A stretch of DNA of 32,279 nt from the NCBI GenBank assembly GCA_050874385.1, contig JBNMKO010000028.1, positions 1-32,279 of the forward strand. Reading direction: 5' to 3'. Below the pieces are notes generated by a model. The model had not been told where the DNA came from and made no database searches. It worked only from the letters and a program-made list of their open reading frames with translations. A program made the translations under genes and the position numbers. Position 1 is the stretch's first letter; each line of letters starts with the position of its first letter. Below, in pieces: positions 6,018 to 13,932 of the stretch. The stretch is from CAG-882 sp050874385 (GTDB taxonomy: Bacteria; Bacillota; Clostridia; Lachnospirales; Lachnospiraceae).

Positions 6018-7253
6018 ATGAGTGAAAAATTCAGCGGATGCGGATGTGGCGCAGTGAATACAGAGAAGGAAGAAGTAAAGCAGGAGGCAGCTATATTAAC
6101 AGAGGAGCTTGCAGATAAGTTAGCAGCCGAAAGAGGAGTGAGACCTAGACCAAACGAGACACTCAATGAAATTGATGAGAGAGGAGTATTTGTAAGACAG
6201 CCAAACTCATTCATTACTCCGTTTGGTGAGAAGGAAGGAGAGCTTAAGGCAGAGGCAAACCGATATAAAATCTTCTGGGCACATGGCTGCCACTGGTCAA
6301 ACAGACCTGTGATAGTGAGAGATATTTTAGGCTTGGAAGATGTTATCGATGACATCGCAACAGCGGGAATTGGCAAGTATGGCCACGGATTTTCTGATCA
6401 GCCGGATTTCAAGGATCCTACAACAGGAGCTTATTTCTTATCAGAGTTCTATGAAAACGCGAAGCCGGGCTTTAACGGAAGAGCAACCACACCAACTCTT
6501 GTCGATGTAAAAGAGAAGAAGGCTGTAAACAATGATTATCACAGATTAACAAATTACATAGAAGTACAGTTTAGAAAGTTCCAAAAGACAGACATTGACC
6601 TGTATCCAAAGGCATACAGAAAGGAAATTGATGAATTTAACGATTGGTTATTCCCAACCGTAAACAATGCACATTACAGAATGCATTTCTGCTTATCATG
6701 GGTTGCATACGATGAGGCATATCAGGACTTTTTTGAAGCTCTTGATAAGTTGGAGGAGAGACTTGAAACCAACAGATTTTTGTTCGGTGATTATATTACA
6801 GACTCAGATGTCAGATTATATGTAACCTTGGTCAGATGGGAAACCAGCTATTATCACAATGTAGGGCCGATGAAGAAGAGAATTGCAGAATACAAGAATA
6901 TCTGGGGATATGTAGAGGATCTTTTTAGTATTCCGCAGTTTAGAAAATACACTTTCTTTGAATTTCCTAAGAATGAATTCAAAGGACACAGAGGTTGGAA
7001 CGGTTCCTTCAGAGAAAGAATTGCTTCCCAGGTTCCATATGATGAGCTTTGGAAGACAGATGGTTCAAGAAAGCTTCTTTCAGAAGACCCGGAGAATGTA
7101 TACCTTCACACAGATGTAACACCGGAGGAATACCAGAGCGAGATTTCTTTCTCAAAATGGAATTTACCATCATGGGATGACCGCCAGCCAAGAAATGTAT
7201 CTATCTCGGTAGACCCGGCCATCAATCCGTTAAAGGGATTGCTTAAAAACTAA
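6018..7253 (+). CDS. Glutathionyl-hydroquinone reductase-like enzyme (Xi-class GST fold)
   Basis: This 411-residue soluble protein follows the architecture of the YqjG/PcpF/ECM4 family. It has a thioredoxin-like N-domain with the active-site Cys91 in 'HGCHWSNRPVIV', then 'RATTPTLVDVKEKKAVNNDY' where the thiol cofactor binds in homologues, and a helical GST C-domain (about 190-340, including 'LFGDYITDSDVRLYVTLVRW'). Family members reduce glutathionyl-hydroquinones and related thiol conjugates. The usual CPWA motif is CHWS here, and clostridia generally lack glutathione, so the natural thiol may be different. The N-terminus carries an unusual Cys-Gly-Cys-Gly (8-11). It is the first full-length gene after the leader attenuator and lies 34 bases before the importer genes, implying a link to cysteine or thiol supply. 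Confidence 0.8.
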   Translation: MSEKFSGCGCGAVNTEKEEVKQEAAILTEELADKLAAERGVRPRPNETLNEIDERGVFVRQPNSFITPFGEKEGELKAEANRYKIFWAHGCHWSNRPVIVRDILGLEDVIDDIATAGIGKYGHGFSDQPDFKDPTTGAYFLSEFYENAKPGFNGRATTPTLVDVKEKKAVNNDYHRLTNYIEVQFRKFQKTDIDLYPKAYRKEIDEFNDWLFPTVNNAHYRMHFCLSWVAYDEAYQDFFEALDKLEERLETNRFLFGDYITDSDVRLYVTLVRWETSYYHNVGPMKKRIAEYKNIWGYVEDLFSIPQFRKYTFFEFPKNEFKGHRGWNGSFRERIASQVPYDELWKTDGSRKLLSEDPENVYLHTDVTPEEYQSEISFSKWNLPSWDDRQPRNVSISVDPAINPLKGLLKN

Positions 7254-7287
7254 TAGATAATAAATAACCCAAGGGGGTATGAAAAAA

Positions 7288-8208
7288 GTGAAGATTAAAA
7301 GAGCATTAGTGTTAACTATATTGGCATCATTATTAATAGTGGCATTTACAGGCTGCGGCAAGAAGGAAGCCGCAGGAAAAACAGTAATCACGGTTGGAAC
7401 AAAAGGAAGTCCGGCACCGTTCATTTACACGGTAGATAACAAGGATGAAGCCTTATATACCACAAAGGACGGGGTATTCCTTTCAGGTTATGATATCGCA
7501 GTACTTGTTGAACTTTTTAAGCTTCCTTCATTTGCCGACTATGAACTTGACCTTCAGGTCAGCTCCAATGCATTGGTAGATACACAGCAGGGTGTAATCG
7601 ATGCAACAATAAACAACTGGAGCTACAATCAGGAGAGAGCTGAGTCATACCTTTTCTCCTACCCATACACCAAGTCACGATACACAATCACATCGGCAGC
7701 GGGAACATCGATTGGCTCCTTTGAGGAGCTGGCTGATTCAGGATTGGTCATCTATGGAAGTGCAGGCTCAAACACAACAAACGCAATCGAGAGATGGAAT
7801 GAGAAGAGAAGCGATGATCAGTCGAAGATTAAGATAGAGTACACATCGGCAGATATTACAATTCAGCTTCAGGAGGCAATTGAAGGTAAGGTAGCATTAA
7901 TCCATGACCAGCCGGTTATCTTAAAGTATAAAAATGCATATCCGGCACAGTTTGAAAGCCTTAACATTGCGGTTCTATCGGACGAGGAGACAGCAGCAAA
8001 TATCACGGCAAATAACACTTCACATATACTCTTTGGAAAGACGGGTGCTCACAGCGAGGAATACCGGAAGTTATTTTCAGAGGGCATCAAGACTTTATAT
8101 GATAACGGTGTGTTAGCTTCACTTGGACAGAAGTGGATTGCAGATGTACTTGGCGATGACAGCGTATCTGTATTACCTCTTGCATCGGATTTTGAGTATC
8201 TTAACTAA
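7288..8208 (+). CDS. Amino acid ABC transporter substrate-binding lipoprotein
   Basis: The protein has a signal peptide ending in the lipobox FTGC, so it is lipid-anchored outside the cell. A family-3 solute-binding domain follows: 'VITVGTKGSPAPFIY', 'GYDIAVLVELFK', 'QQGVIDATINNWSYNQERAE' and 'SFSYPYT'-like elements match polar amino acid and cystine binders. GTG at 7288 is preferred because AAGGGGG (7271-7277) ends 10 bases before it, but only 1 base before the in-frame ATG at 7279. It is followed by its permease and ATPase. A cystine or other sulfur amino acid substrate is suggested by the Cys-containing leader and the neighbouring thiol reductase, but is not proven. Confidence 0.88.
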   Translation: MKIKRALVLTILASLLIVAFTGCGKKEAAGKTVITVGTKGSPAPFIYTVDNKDEALYTTKDGVFLSGYDIAVLVELFKLPSFADYELDLQVSSNALVDTQQGVIDATINNWSYNQERAESYLFSYPYTKSRYTITSAAGTSIGSFEELADSGLVIYGSAGSNTTNAIERWNEKRSDDQSKIKIEYTSADITIQLQEAIEGKVALIHDQPVILKYKNAYPAQFESLNIAVLSDEETAANITANNTSHILFGKTGAHSEEYRKLFSEGIKTLYDNGVLASLGQKWIADVLGDDSVSVLPLASDFEYLN

Positions 8209-8235
8209 AAACATCAGTCAATTAATGGAGGGAAT

Positions 8236-8961
8236 ATGTCACCATCATTTTCAGATTATTTCAGCCTGGAGCTTATGTGGTCAAGATTTCCAGAATTGAT
8301 CAAGAAAATTCCAATCACTCTTGAGTTAGCATTCTTCTCATTTCTGGTATCCATTGTGGTAGGCTTGTTAATTGCAGTAGCCAGGTATAAAAAGATAAAG
8401 GTTTTAAGCCAGATTGCCACAGCTTTTCTCTCAATCATGAGAGGAACACCAATGCTTATTCAACTGTATGTAGCATATTATGGCATACCGGCTATTCTTA
8501 GAGGCTTTAATTCTCTGGGAGCAAATATAGATGTAAATATTATTCCCAAAATGGTTTACGCTTTTGTGGCATTAGGTCTCTATCAGTCGGCTTTTACAAG
8601 TGAAACAATAAGAGCAGCCCTTGAGTCAGTTGACAAGGGAGAAATCGAAGCGGGAACTGCCATGGGAATGACATATGGGCAGATTCTAAAAAGAATAATT
8701 ATTCCGGAGGCGCTTGAAAATGCGCTTCCCGGAATAAATAACTCAATAGTTGGTCTGATCAAGGGAACTTCTCTTGCATCTACCTGTGGAATTATTGAGA
8801 TTACATATCAAAATCAGATTCTTGCCGGACGTGATTACAGATATCTGGAAGGATATGTAGCGTTAGCTATTATATACTGGGTAATTACCGTTTTGCTTGA
8901 AAGAGTATTCAAGATAATCGAGAAGAAAACAAAAATTCCGGAGCAGCCGAAGGGAATTTAG
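8236..8961 (+). CDS. Amino acid ABC transporter permease (HisM/TcyL type)
   Basis: This 241-residue protein has about five membrane helices and the family's cytoplasmic EAA loop, 'EIEAGTAMGMTYGQILKRII' followed by 'PEALENALPGINNSIVGLIK', which docks on the ATPase. The length is normal for a polar amino acid permease. GGAGGG lies just upstream of the ATG. Only one permease gene is present, so a homodimer is likely. The ATPase gene starts 10 bases downstream. Confidence 0.92.
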   Translation: MSPSFSDYFSLELMWSRFPELIKKIPITLELAFFSFLVSIVVGLLIAVARYKKIKVLSQIATAFLSIMRGTPMLIQLYVAYYGIPAILRGFNSLGANIDVNIIPKMVYAFVALGLYQSAFTSETIRAALESVDKGEIEAGTAMGMTYGQILKRIIIPEALENALPGINNSIVGLIKGTSLASTCGIIEITYQNQILAGRDYRYLEGYVALAIIYWVITVLLERVFKIIEKKTKIPEQPKGI

Positions 8962-8971
8962 GAGGATTAAG

Positions 8972-9742
8972 ATGGCTATATTAGAGATAAAAGGTCTTAA
9001 GAAGAAATTTAATAATAATGTGGTGTTAGATGGAATTGACCTGACGGTAAACAAAGGAGATGTCATAGGAATTGTAGGACCTTCAGGAACAGGAAAGTCC
9101 ACTCTTTTAAGATCAATTAATCTTCTGGAAAAGCCTGAGGCAGGGGAAATTATTCTAGGTGATATAAGCCTGTCACTTCCTCTTAGTGGATCAAGTAAGA
9201 AAACAGTAAATGAACTGAGAAAACACACAGGAATGGTGTTTCAGAGGTTCCACCTCTTTGAACACAAGACAGCTCTTGAGAATGTAATGGAAGGTCTTGT
9301 CACTGTTCAGGGAAAATCTAAGAAGGAAGCAGAAAAGATAGCCCTCAAAGAGCTTGAAAATGTAGGTCTTCTTGACTGGAGAAATCATTATCCAAAGCAT
9401 ATGTCAGGTGGACAGCAGCAGAGAGTTGCCATTGCAAGAACACTTGCAATGAAACCGGATATTATCCTGCTTGATGAACCGACCAGCGCTCTGGATCCTG
9501 AGCTTGTAACGGAGGTTCTTAACATTATAAAGAAGGTGGCAGATGAGGGTTACACAATGCTTCTGGTATCCCACGAGATGGATTTTATCAGGAAAATCTC
9601 TACAAGAGTGCTTTTCCTTGATGGCGGAAAAATAATTGAGGATGGAACGCCTAAGGAAGTATTTGATGAGCCAAAGAGCCAGAGAGCACGCGAGTTTTTT
9701 GCGAAAATGAACAAGCTTAAGGAACCTGAATTCTATATTTAG
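8972..9742 (+). CDS. Amino acid ABC transporter ATP-binding protein (GlnQ/TcyN type)
   Basis: A 256-residue ATPase with Walker A GPSGTGKS (36-43), signature MSGGQQQR (144-151), Walker B IILLDEP (164-170), D-loop SALDPE and an H-loop in 'LLVSHEMDF'. The Q-loop region is 'GMVFQRFHLFEHKTALENV', typical of polar amino acid importers. It powers the permease immediately upstream. AGGAGG precedes the ATG. Confidence 0.94.
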   Translation: MAILEIKGLKKKFNNNVVLDGIDLTVNKGDVIGIVGPSGTGKSTLLRSINLLEKPEAGEIILGDISLSLPLSGSSKKTVNELRKHTGMVFQRFHLFEHKTALENVMEGLVTVQGKSKKEAEKIALKELENVGLLDWRNHYPKHMSGGQQQRVAIARTLAMKPDIILLDEPTSALDPELVTEVLNIIKKVADEGYTMLLVSHEMDFIRKISTRVLFLDGGKIIEDGTPKEVFDEPKSQRAREFFAKMNKLKEPEFYI

Positions 9743-9768
9743 TACATGGTTCACGCAGGAGGGTAAAC

Positions 9769-10716
9769 ATGAGTGTTAGTTACGGTGAAGAAATAATTTA
9801 TAAAGAAGATATTGATATAAATGAAGGCAGGCAGCTGAGTGATCTGTATTCCGGTTCCCGTGATTATTATTCTCTATTTAGCAATAGTTACCTAAAGCTG
9901 TATGCTTTTGACCGGGAAAAACTTGTAGGTGCAGTAAGAGTAATAAGCGAGGGTGTTGAGACAGCTCTTCTTGTGGATCTTGCCACATCTTCCGGATATG
10001 AAAAAGTGAAGAAGGAACTGCTTCTTCGTATAGAGGAGAAGCTTCTTGACAGGAGAGTTATGGTCTATGCCGGAAGAGAGGATCTTGATTTTTATGAGGA
10101 GGAAGGTTATGGAAGATGCAAAAATGCGTGGACTTATTTCAATTCTTCACTTGATGAGGCGGATTTTCTCCCTGCCGGGTATAAATATGAGAATGAGTTC
10201 ATCTCCTATAGCGTGGGAGCAGAAAAAAAGATAAAAGAAGTCGAGATAACTTATAAGGAGGGAGATATTACGTCTGGTTTTGAGGAGGTAAATGAGCTTC
10301 TCACAAAGGCGTTTTTTGGAAAGCCGCACGATATTTCTAAAACTACAAAAGCATTTAGCAACAGCCAGTATTTTGTATCAGCTTATGATAATGAGAAACT
10401 GGTAGGAGTTGCAAGAGCAGTGTCAGATAATGACAAGTATGCTACAATTCTTAATGTAGCTGTGGACACGGAATATCAGGGACTGTCTATTGGAAAGAAT
10501 ATTGTTTTAAAACTGTCCGAAATTATCAGGGCAGATATTGTTGTATTGAATACACATCCCGGTGCTGTAGGCTTCTACAACAGGCTGACGCAGTATAGAC
10601 GAAACAAATATGTATTTGAAAAATTTATCACGATAGGAGACAGAGCAGGCATGCCACCGGAGAGGCGGGCAGCTATGTTTACTCCAAAGGGGTACAAATT
10701 TCCTGATGAATATTAG
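9769..10716 (+). CDS. Tandem GNAT-type acetyltransferase
   Basis: The 315-residue protein appears to contain two GNAT folds. The first (about 30-125) is degenerate, with 'EKLVGAVRVISEGVETALLVDLA' and 'DLDFYEEEGYGR' but no clear acetyl-CoA loop. The second (about 150-285) is complete, with 'KLVGVARAVSDNDKYATILN', the acetyl-CoA loop 'EYQGLSIGKNIV' and the terminal 'NTHPGAVGFYNRL'. It is the last gene of the thiol/amino-acid operon, 26 bases after the ATPase. A guess would be modification of an imported amino acid or thiol, but the substrate cannot be read from the sequence. It ends at a palindrome cluster. Confidence 0.85.
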   Translation: MSVSYGEEIIYKEDIDINEGRQLSDLYSGSRDYYSLFSNSYLKLYAFDREKLVGAVRVISEGVETALLVDLATSSGYEKVKKELLLRIEEKLLDRRVMVYAGREDLDFYEEEGYGRCKNAWTYFNSSLDEADFLPAGYKYENEFISYSVGAEKKIKEVEITYKEGDITSGFEEVNELLTKAFFGKPHDISKTTKAFSNSQYFVSAYDNEKLVGVARAVSDNDKYATILNVAVDTEYQGLSIGKNIVLKLSEIIRADIVVLNTHPGAVGFYNRLTQYRRNKYVFEKFITIGDRAGMPPERRAAMFTPKGYKFPDEY

Positions 10717-10779
10717 TGTGAAAAATACATCTAAGGCAGTAAAGGACACTGTCTAAGATGTATTACTATTTCACACTAG
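10714..10779 (+). repeat. Long imperfect inverted repeat after the operon
   Basis: TAGTGTGAAA, ATACATCT and GCAGT on the left pair with ACTGT, AGATGTAT and TTTCACACTA on the right, with small internal loops, over the whole 66 bases. The left arm begins at the stop codon of the GNAT gene. It could act as a transcription terminator or mRNA stabiliser, though no long T-run follows. It is the first unit of a palindrome cluster. Confidence 0.7.
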
Positions 10780-10799
10780 TTCAGCTAGCTGAACTAGTG
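10774..10799. repeat. Perfect 26-bp palindrome
   Basis: The sequence beginning CACTAGTTCAGCT is followed directly by its own reverse complement, with no spacer; it is centred at 10786/10787. It overlaps the right arm of the preceding inverted repeat by 6 bases. A perfect spacer-less palindrome of this length is unusual for a terminator and more typical of a repeat element or a protein-binding site. Confidence 0.85.
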
Positions 10800-10837
10800 G
10801 AAAACACGTGAAAAGCACGTTTTTCATTACTATTTGA

Positions 10838-10857
10838 GTCACTGCAAAAGCAGTGAC
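10838..10857. repeat. Perfect hairpin before the M20 peptidase
   Basis: GTCACTGC and GCAGTGAC form an 8-bp stem around AAAA. A weaker hairpin (ACGTG AAAAG CACGT, 10807-10820) precedes it. The motif ATTACTATTT occurs both before the 26-bp palindrome and again here (about 10762 and 10825), which suggests a repeated modular element. It lies 35 bases before the peptidase start and could affect translation. Confidence 0.65.
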
Positions 10858-10892
10858 ATGGGGATTAATGTAAAGAATTAGAGGTAGCATAT

Positions 10893-12020
10893 ATGGTAGA
10901 TGAAAAAAGACTGTTAGCCGAGTTTATTACACTGGCAGGGTTTGATAGTGAGTCATTTCATGAAAAAGATATTGCAAAATATCTTCTTGCGAAGCTTACA
11001 AAGCTTGGGCTGGAGACATCAATGGATAGGGCTGGGGAAATCCAGACGGGAGATGGGGAGGCAGCAGGAAATATTTATGGATTTTTAAAGGGAAATATCC
11101 AGGGAGAACCTATTCTTTTCTCAGCACATATGGATACGGTTTCTCCGGGCATTGGCAAGAAGGTTATTGTCAATGAAGATGGCAGGATAACATCAGATGG
11201 AACCACAGTTCTTGGCTCTGATGATATTACAGCGATAGCTACTATTCTTGAGATGCTTACCGTTATTATGGAGAAGAATTTGCCACATCCTGATATTGAG
11301 GTGGTTTTCTTCATCGCTGAGGAACTGTACTGCAAGGGTTCAAAGGTATTCGACTATAGCAAGATTAAGTCCAAATACGCCTATACTCTTGATATTGATG
11401 GAAAGGTGGGCAGAGTGGCTAACCAGGCACCATCAATTATTCAGTATGAGGTCACAATTGAAGGAAAAAGCGCCCACGCCGGATTTGAGCCCGAGAAGGG
11501 GATATCAGCTATAGTGGCGGCTTCAAATATTATTTCCAAGCTAAATCTTGGCAGAATTAATTCAAATACCACAGCTAATGTGGGAACAATCACCGGTGGA
11601 ACCGGAGTCAACATTGTACCGGAATTAGTGACGATAAAGGGCGAAGTGCGAAGCTTCGATAAGGATGAGGCATTTGCCACTGTGGAGGCGCTTCGCAGAC
11701 GGTTTGAAGAAGGCGCTATAGAGAATGGTGTTCGTGTGACCTTTGTGAGCGAGGAGATGGTTAGAGCTTATAAGGTGGCTGGGGACTCATTTGTCATAAA
11801 GAAGTATGCTAAAGCTCTTGAAAAATTAGGCTACGGAGAGCCTGATATCATTTCATCGTTCGGAGGGTCGGATAATAATAACTTCTGCTTGCATGGTATT
11901 GAAGGCGTTGTTCTTTCTAATGCTATGAATAATGTGCATACAGTGGATGAGTATTTTTATTTGGATGAGCTGGTAAAGAGCAGTGAGATTGTATTGGAGC
12001 TGGCGGTAGGCGGGCAATAG
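10893..12020 (+). CDS. M20-family zinc peptidase (PepT-like)
   Basis: The 375-residue cytoplasmic enzyme has the metal-site signature of M20 peptidases: His79 and Asp81 in 'SAHMDTVSPG', bridging Asp110 in 'GSDDITAIA', the Glu143-Glu144 pair in 'FIAEELYCKG', a further Asp in 'LDIDGKVG' and the late His in 'NNVHTVDEY'. The lid domain starts near 'QYEVTIEGKSAHAGFEPEKG'. It resembles PepT-like peptidases, which trim short peptides after uptake. GAGGTAG lies 8 bases before the ATG. It is separated from the upstream operon by palindromes, so it is probably transcribed on its own. Confidence 0.9.
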   Translation: MVDEKRLLAEFITLAGFDSESFHEKDIAKYLLAKLTKLGLETSMDRAGEIQTGDGEAAGNIYGFLKGNIQGEPILFSAHMDTVSPGIGKKVIVNEDGRITSDGTTVLGSDDITAIATILEMLTVIMEKNLPHPDIEVVFFIAEELYCKGSKVFDYSKIKSKYAYTLDIDGKVGRVANQAPSIIQYEVTIEGKSAHAGFEPEKGISAIVAASNIISKLNLGRINSNTTANVGTITGGTGVNIVPELVTIKGEVRSFDKDEAFATVEALRRRFEEGAIENGVRVTFVSEEMVRAYKVAGDSFVIKKYAKALEKLGYGEPDIISSFGGSDNNNFCLHGIEGVVLSNAMNNVHTVDEYFYLDELVKSSEIVLELAVGGQ

Positions 12021-12021
12021 T

Positions 12022-12105
12022 ATAATTTCCAATGGTGATGCACACAAGCCAACTAATATTATGGATGCCATTTGGGATGCGTATGAAATTGCTATGAAGT
12101 TATAA
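12022..12105 (+). pseudogene. C-terminal gene fragment, possibly of an FAD oxidoreductase
   Basis: Right after the peptidase stop, another frame reads ISNGDAHKPTNIMDAIWDAY then EIAMKL and a stop, with no start codon or ribosome site. The pattern G-D-A-x-x-P-x-N-I-M-D-A-I-x-x-A-Y-E resembles the extreme C-terminus of NADH:flavin oxidoreductases with a second FAD/NAD domain. If real, it is the end of a gene deleted by recombination. The match is from memory and short. Confidence 0.35.
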
Positions 12106-12199
12106 TGGGCTGTAAAAAAGCTCCTTAAGGTCATTCTCTTTGTATTTATGGAAAACTGTATATGTTAACTGTGTTGAATAATGATGGGTAATAAAAGCG

Positions 12200-12237
12200 C
12201 GTCCGGATTAGATAAAATTCTATTCCGGGCGTTTTTT
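12200..12237 (+). terminator. Rho-independent terminator
   Basis: CGTCCGGA (12200-12207) pairs with TCCGGGCG (12224-12231), including one G-T wobble, followed by TTTTTT. It closes the transcription unit of the M20 peptidase and the adjoining fragment. The rest of 12106-12317 shows no other recognisable feature. Confidence 0.8.
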
Positions 12238-12317
12238 CGTTCACAACATGAGAAAAGCCCCAATATAAAGCATTTGCATACAGATTTTTTGAAAAAGTGA
12301 GTGAAAAGTTTTGTTTA

Positions 12318-12376
12318 AAGTTTGCTTTTTTTATAACTTAAGTTTGCTATACAAACGATGGGCAGACAGGTATAAT
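12318..12376 (+). promoter_or_regulatory. Promoter with upstream direct repeats for the LuxR-type regulator gene
   Basis: TATAAT (12371-12376) is preceded at 17 bases by TATACA (12348-12353, 4 of 6 matches to consensus). Two copies of AAGTTTGCT start at 12318 and 12340, 22 bases apart (about two helical turns), with the second abutting the -35. This is the layout of an activator site. The neighbouring LuxR-type protein is a candidate ligand, but this is inferred. Confidence 0.5.
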
Positions 12377-12417
12377 AAATTTAGAAACAACGATAATTGA
12401 TGTTGGGAATGAGCGAT

Positions 12418-13914
12418 ATGACAAAAAAAGAGAAGCAGATATATCCACGTTCAAGAAAAGAAATGCTGCGTATCATAAAAAACGCAGAAAAAGAGGGATA
12501 TTTGCTGGAAACGGCATTGGAGGAATTTACAATGCACCCGTTCTCCATGCCCGCGCTGTGGGACTGCCGTGATTATATTTGGGGTATAGAGCCAGAAAAT
12601 TACTTAAAAAAACCGTTGATAATCTCTCTGCTTGCCTTGCTTTCTGCCATGGCAGGACGGCTTGATGATGCAAAGGAATATGTGGATATTTTAGGGGAAA
12701 CACCGAGGCACTGGAAATCACAGGATTTTAACTCCAATGATTTTTGCCGGGTATGTACGGAACTGGTCATGCCGTATACGGAAGATTTTATGTTCCTTCG
12801 GATTGTTTTCTTTCTGATAGATGTCGGCGCGGTGCCAATACTGAGCCTCACGCTGTCTGCGTGTCGTCCGAGCATCATAAACGGATTTCGGGATTTTACC
12901 AGGTTCGGTCCATGCTTGGAGCGTTACGGGGATACCATCGCACAGACTGTTCAAAAGCTGTACGGAAGCGGTGGAAAGGGCGTATATGAGATTGTCCTCG
13001 CAGAATGGCATTACCAGAATAACAACTGTTTTCAAGCACTTGTGCTCGTGACGGGAACGATACCTCTCATGGAGCAGGAGAAGGATATGCGGTGTCTGTT
13101 TGTGGGGTTAGCCTTGCAGATGAAGATACTGCTTGTGAATGGGCAGACAAGAACAGCAAAGCCGCTGGTGGATAAAATTCGTGACCGGATACATAAGACA
13201 GGCTGGGAAGAACTTACCAGCAGCTTGAATGCTCTAGAGTGCCTTGCAGCATGCTATGACGGGCGCAAGGATGAGGTTGAGGAGTGGCTTGAGAATGTAG
13301 CTCCTGATGAGAATAAGGGCATTTATACGATGGATATGTATGCCTATCTGATAAAGCTTCGCTGTTATATACAGACAGGAAAATACATGGTTGCCCATGT
13401 GTTGGTAAAACAGCTTATACTGCTGCTGACACAGGGAAAACGCCACATGGACCTTTGTGAGTGCTATATGCTCTCCGCTATCATCTTTTATAAAGCAGAT
13501 GATAAAAGGCATCTTTGCGAGGAGCTGGAAAAATCTCTGGAGCTGGCAAGGAAATACAAATATATACGCCTACTTGCGGACGAGGGCAACTGTATGGTAA
13601 AGATGTTGTCAATCTACCAGCGGGAAAAGGGGACGGATGATTTCACCAATCAGATTATGGAGCTTGCGGCAGAGGTGGGCATGCGTTTTCCTGACTACCT
13701 AAAATCCCCGGCAGAGTACTTTGAAGCGCTGACACCAACGGAGAAAACAGTGCTGCGCCTTATGGCACAGGGAATGAGCAATGATGAGATTGCGGACAAG
13801 CTGGGCAAAAAGACGGGAACCGTAAAGTTTCACACCAACAATATTTTTCGCAAGCTTAAAGTGCAGAACCGGCAGCAGGCGGTCAACCGCGGGAGGGATA
13901 TCAATCTATTGTAA
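12418..13914 (+). CDS. LuxR-family transcriptional regulator with long helical N-domain
   Basis: The C-terminal 65 residues are a LuxR/GerE DNA-binding domain: 'LTPTEKTVLRLMAQGMSNDE' then 'IADKLGKKTGTVKFHTNNIF'. The roughly 430 residues before it are helical, with repeated patterns like the TPR-type region of MalT/LAL regulators ('DLCECYMLSAIIFYKADDKR', 'CEELEKSLELARKYKYIRLL'). There is no ATPase P-loop and no receiver domain. ATG 12418 has GGGA about 9 bases upstream; alternatives are ATG 12400 or 12409 in the same frame. It heads a run of genes ending with a clostripain-like protease, which it probably regulates. Confidence 0.88.
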   Translation: MTKKEKQIYPRSRKEMLRIIKNAEKEGYLLETALEEFTMHPFSMPALWDCRDYIWGIEPENYLKKPLIISLLALLSAMAGRLDDAKEYVDILGETPRHWKSQDFNSNDFCRVCTELVMPYTEDFMFLRIVFFLIDVGAVPILSLTLSACRPSIINGFRDFTRFGPCLERYGDTIAQTVQKLYGSGGKGVYEIVLAEWHYQNNNCFQALVLVTGTIPLMEQEKDMRCLFVGLALQMKILLVNGQTRTAKPLVDKIRDRIHKTGWEELTSSLNALECLAACYDGRKDEVEEWLENVAPDENKGIYTMDMYAYLIKLRCYIQTGKYMVAHVLVKQLILLLTQGKRHMDLCECYMLSAIIFYKADDKRHLCEELEKSLELARKYKYIRLLADEGNCMVKMLSIYQREKGTDDFTNQIMELAAEVGMRFPDYLKSPAEYFEALTPTEKTVLRLMAQGMSNDEIADKLGKKTGTVKFHTNNIFRKLKVQNRQQAVNRGRDINLL

Positions 13915-13932
13915 AGAATGGAGGGATAGGGT

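Noticed and set aside
7279..7287. ATG at 7279 as start of the binding lipoprotein
   Set aside because: AAGGGGG ends only one base before it; GTG at 7288 has normal spacing. The difference is three residues.
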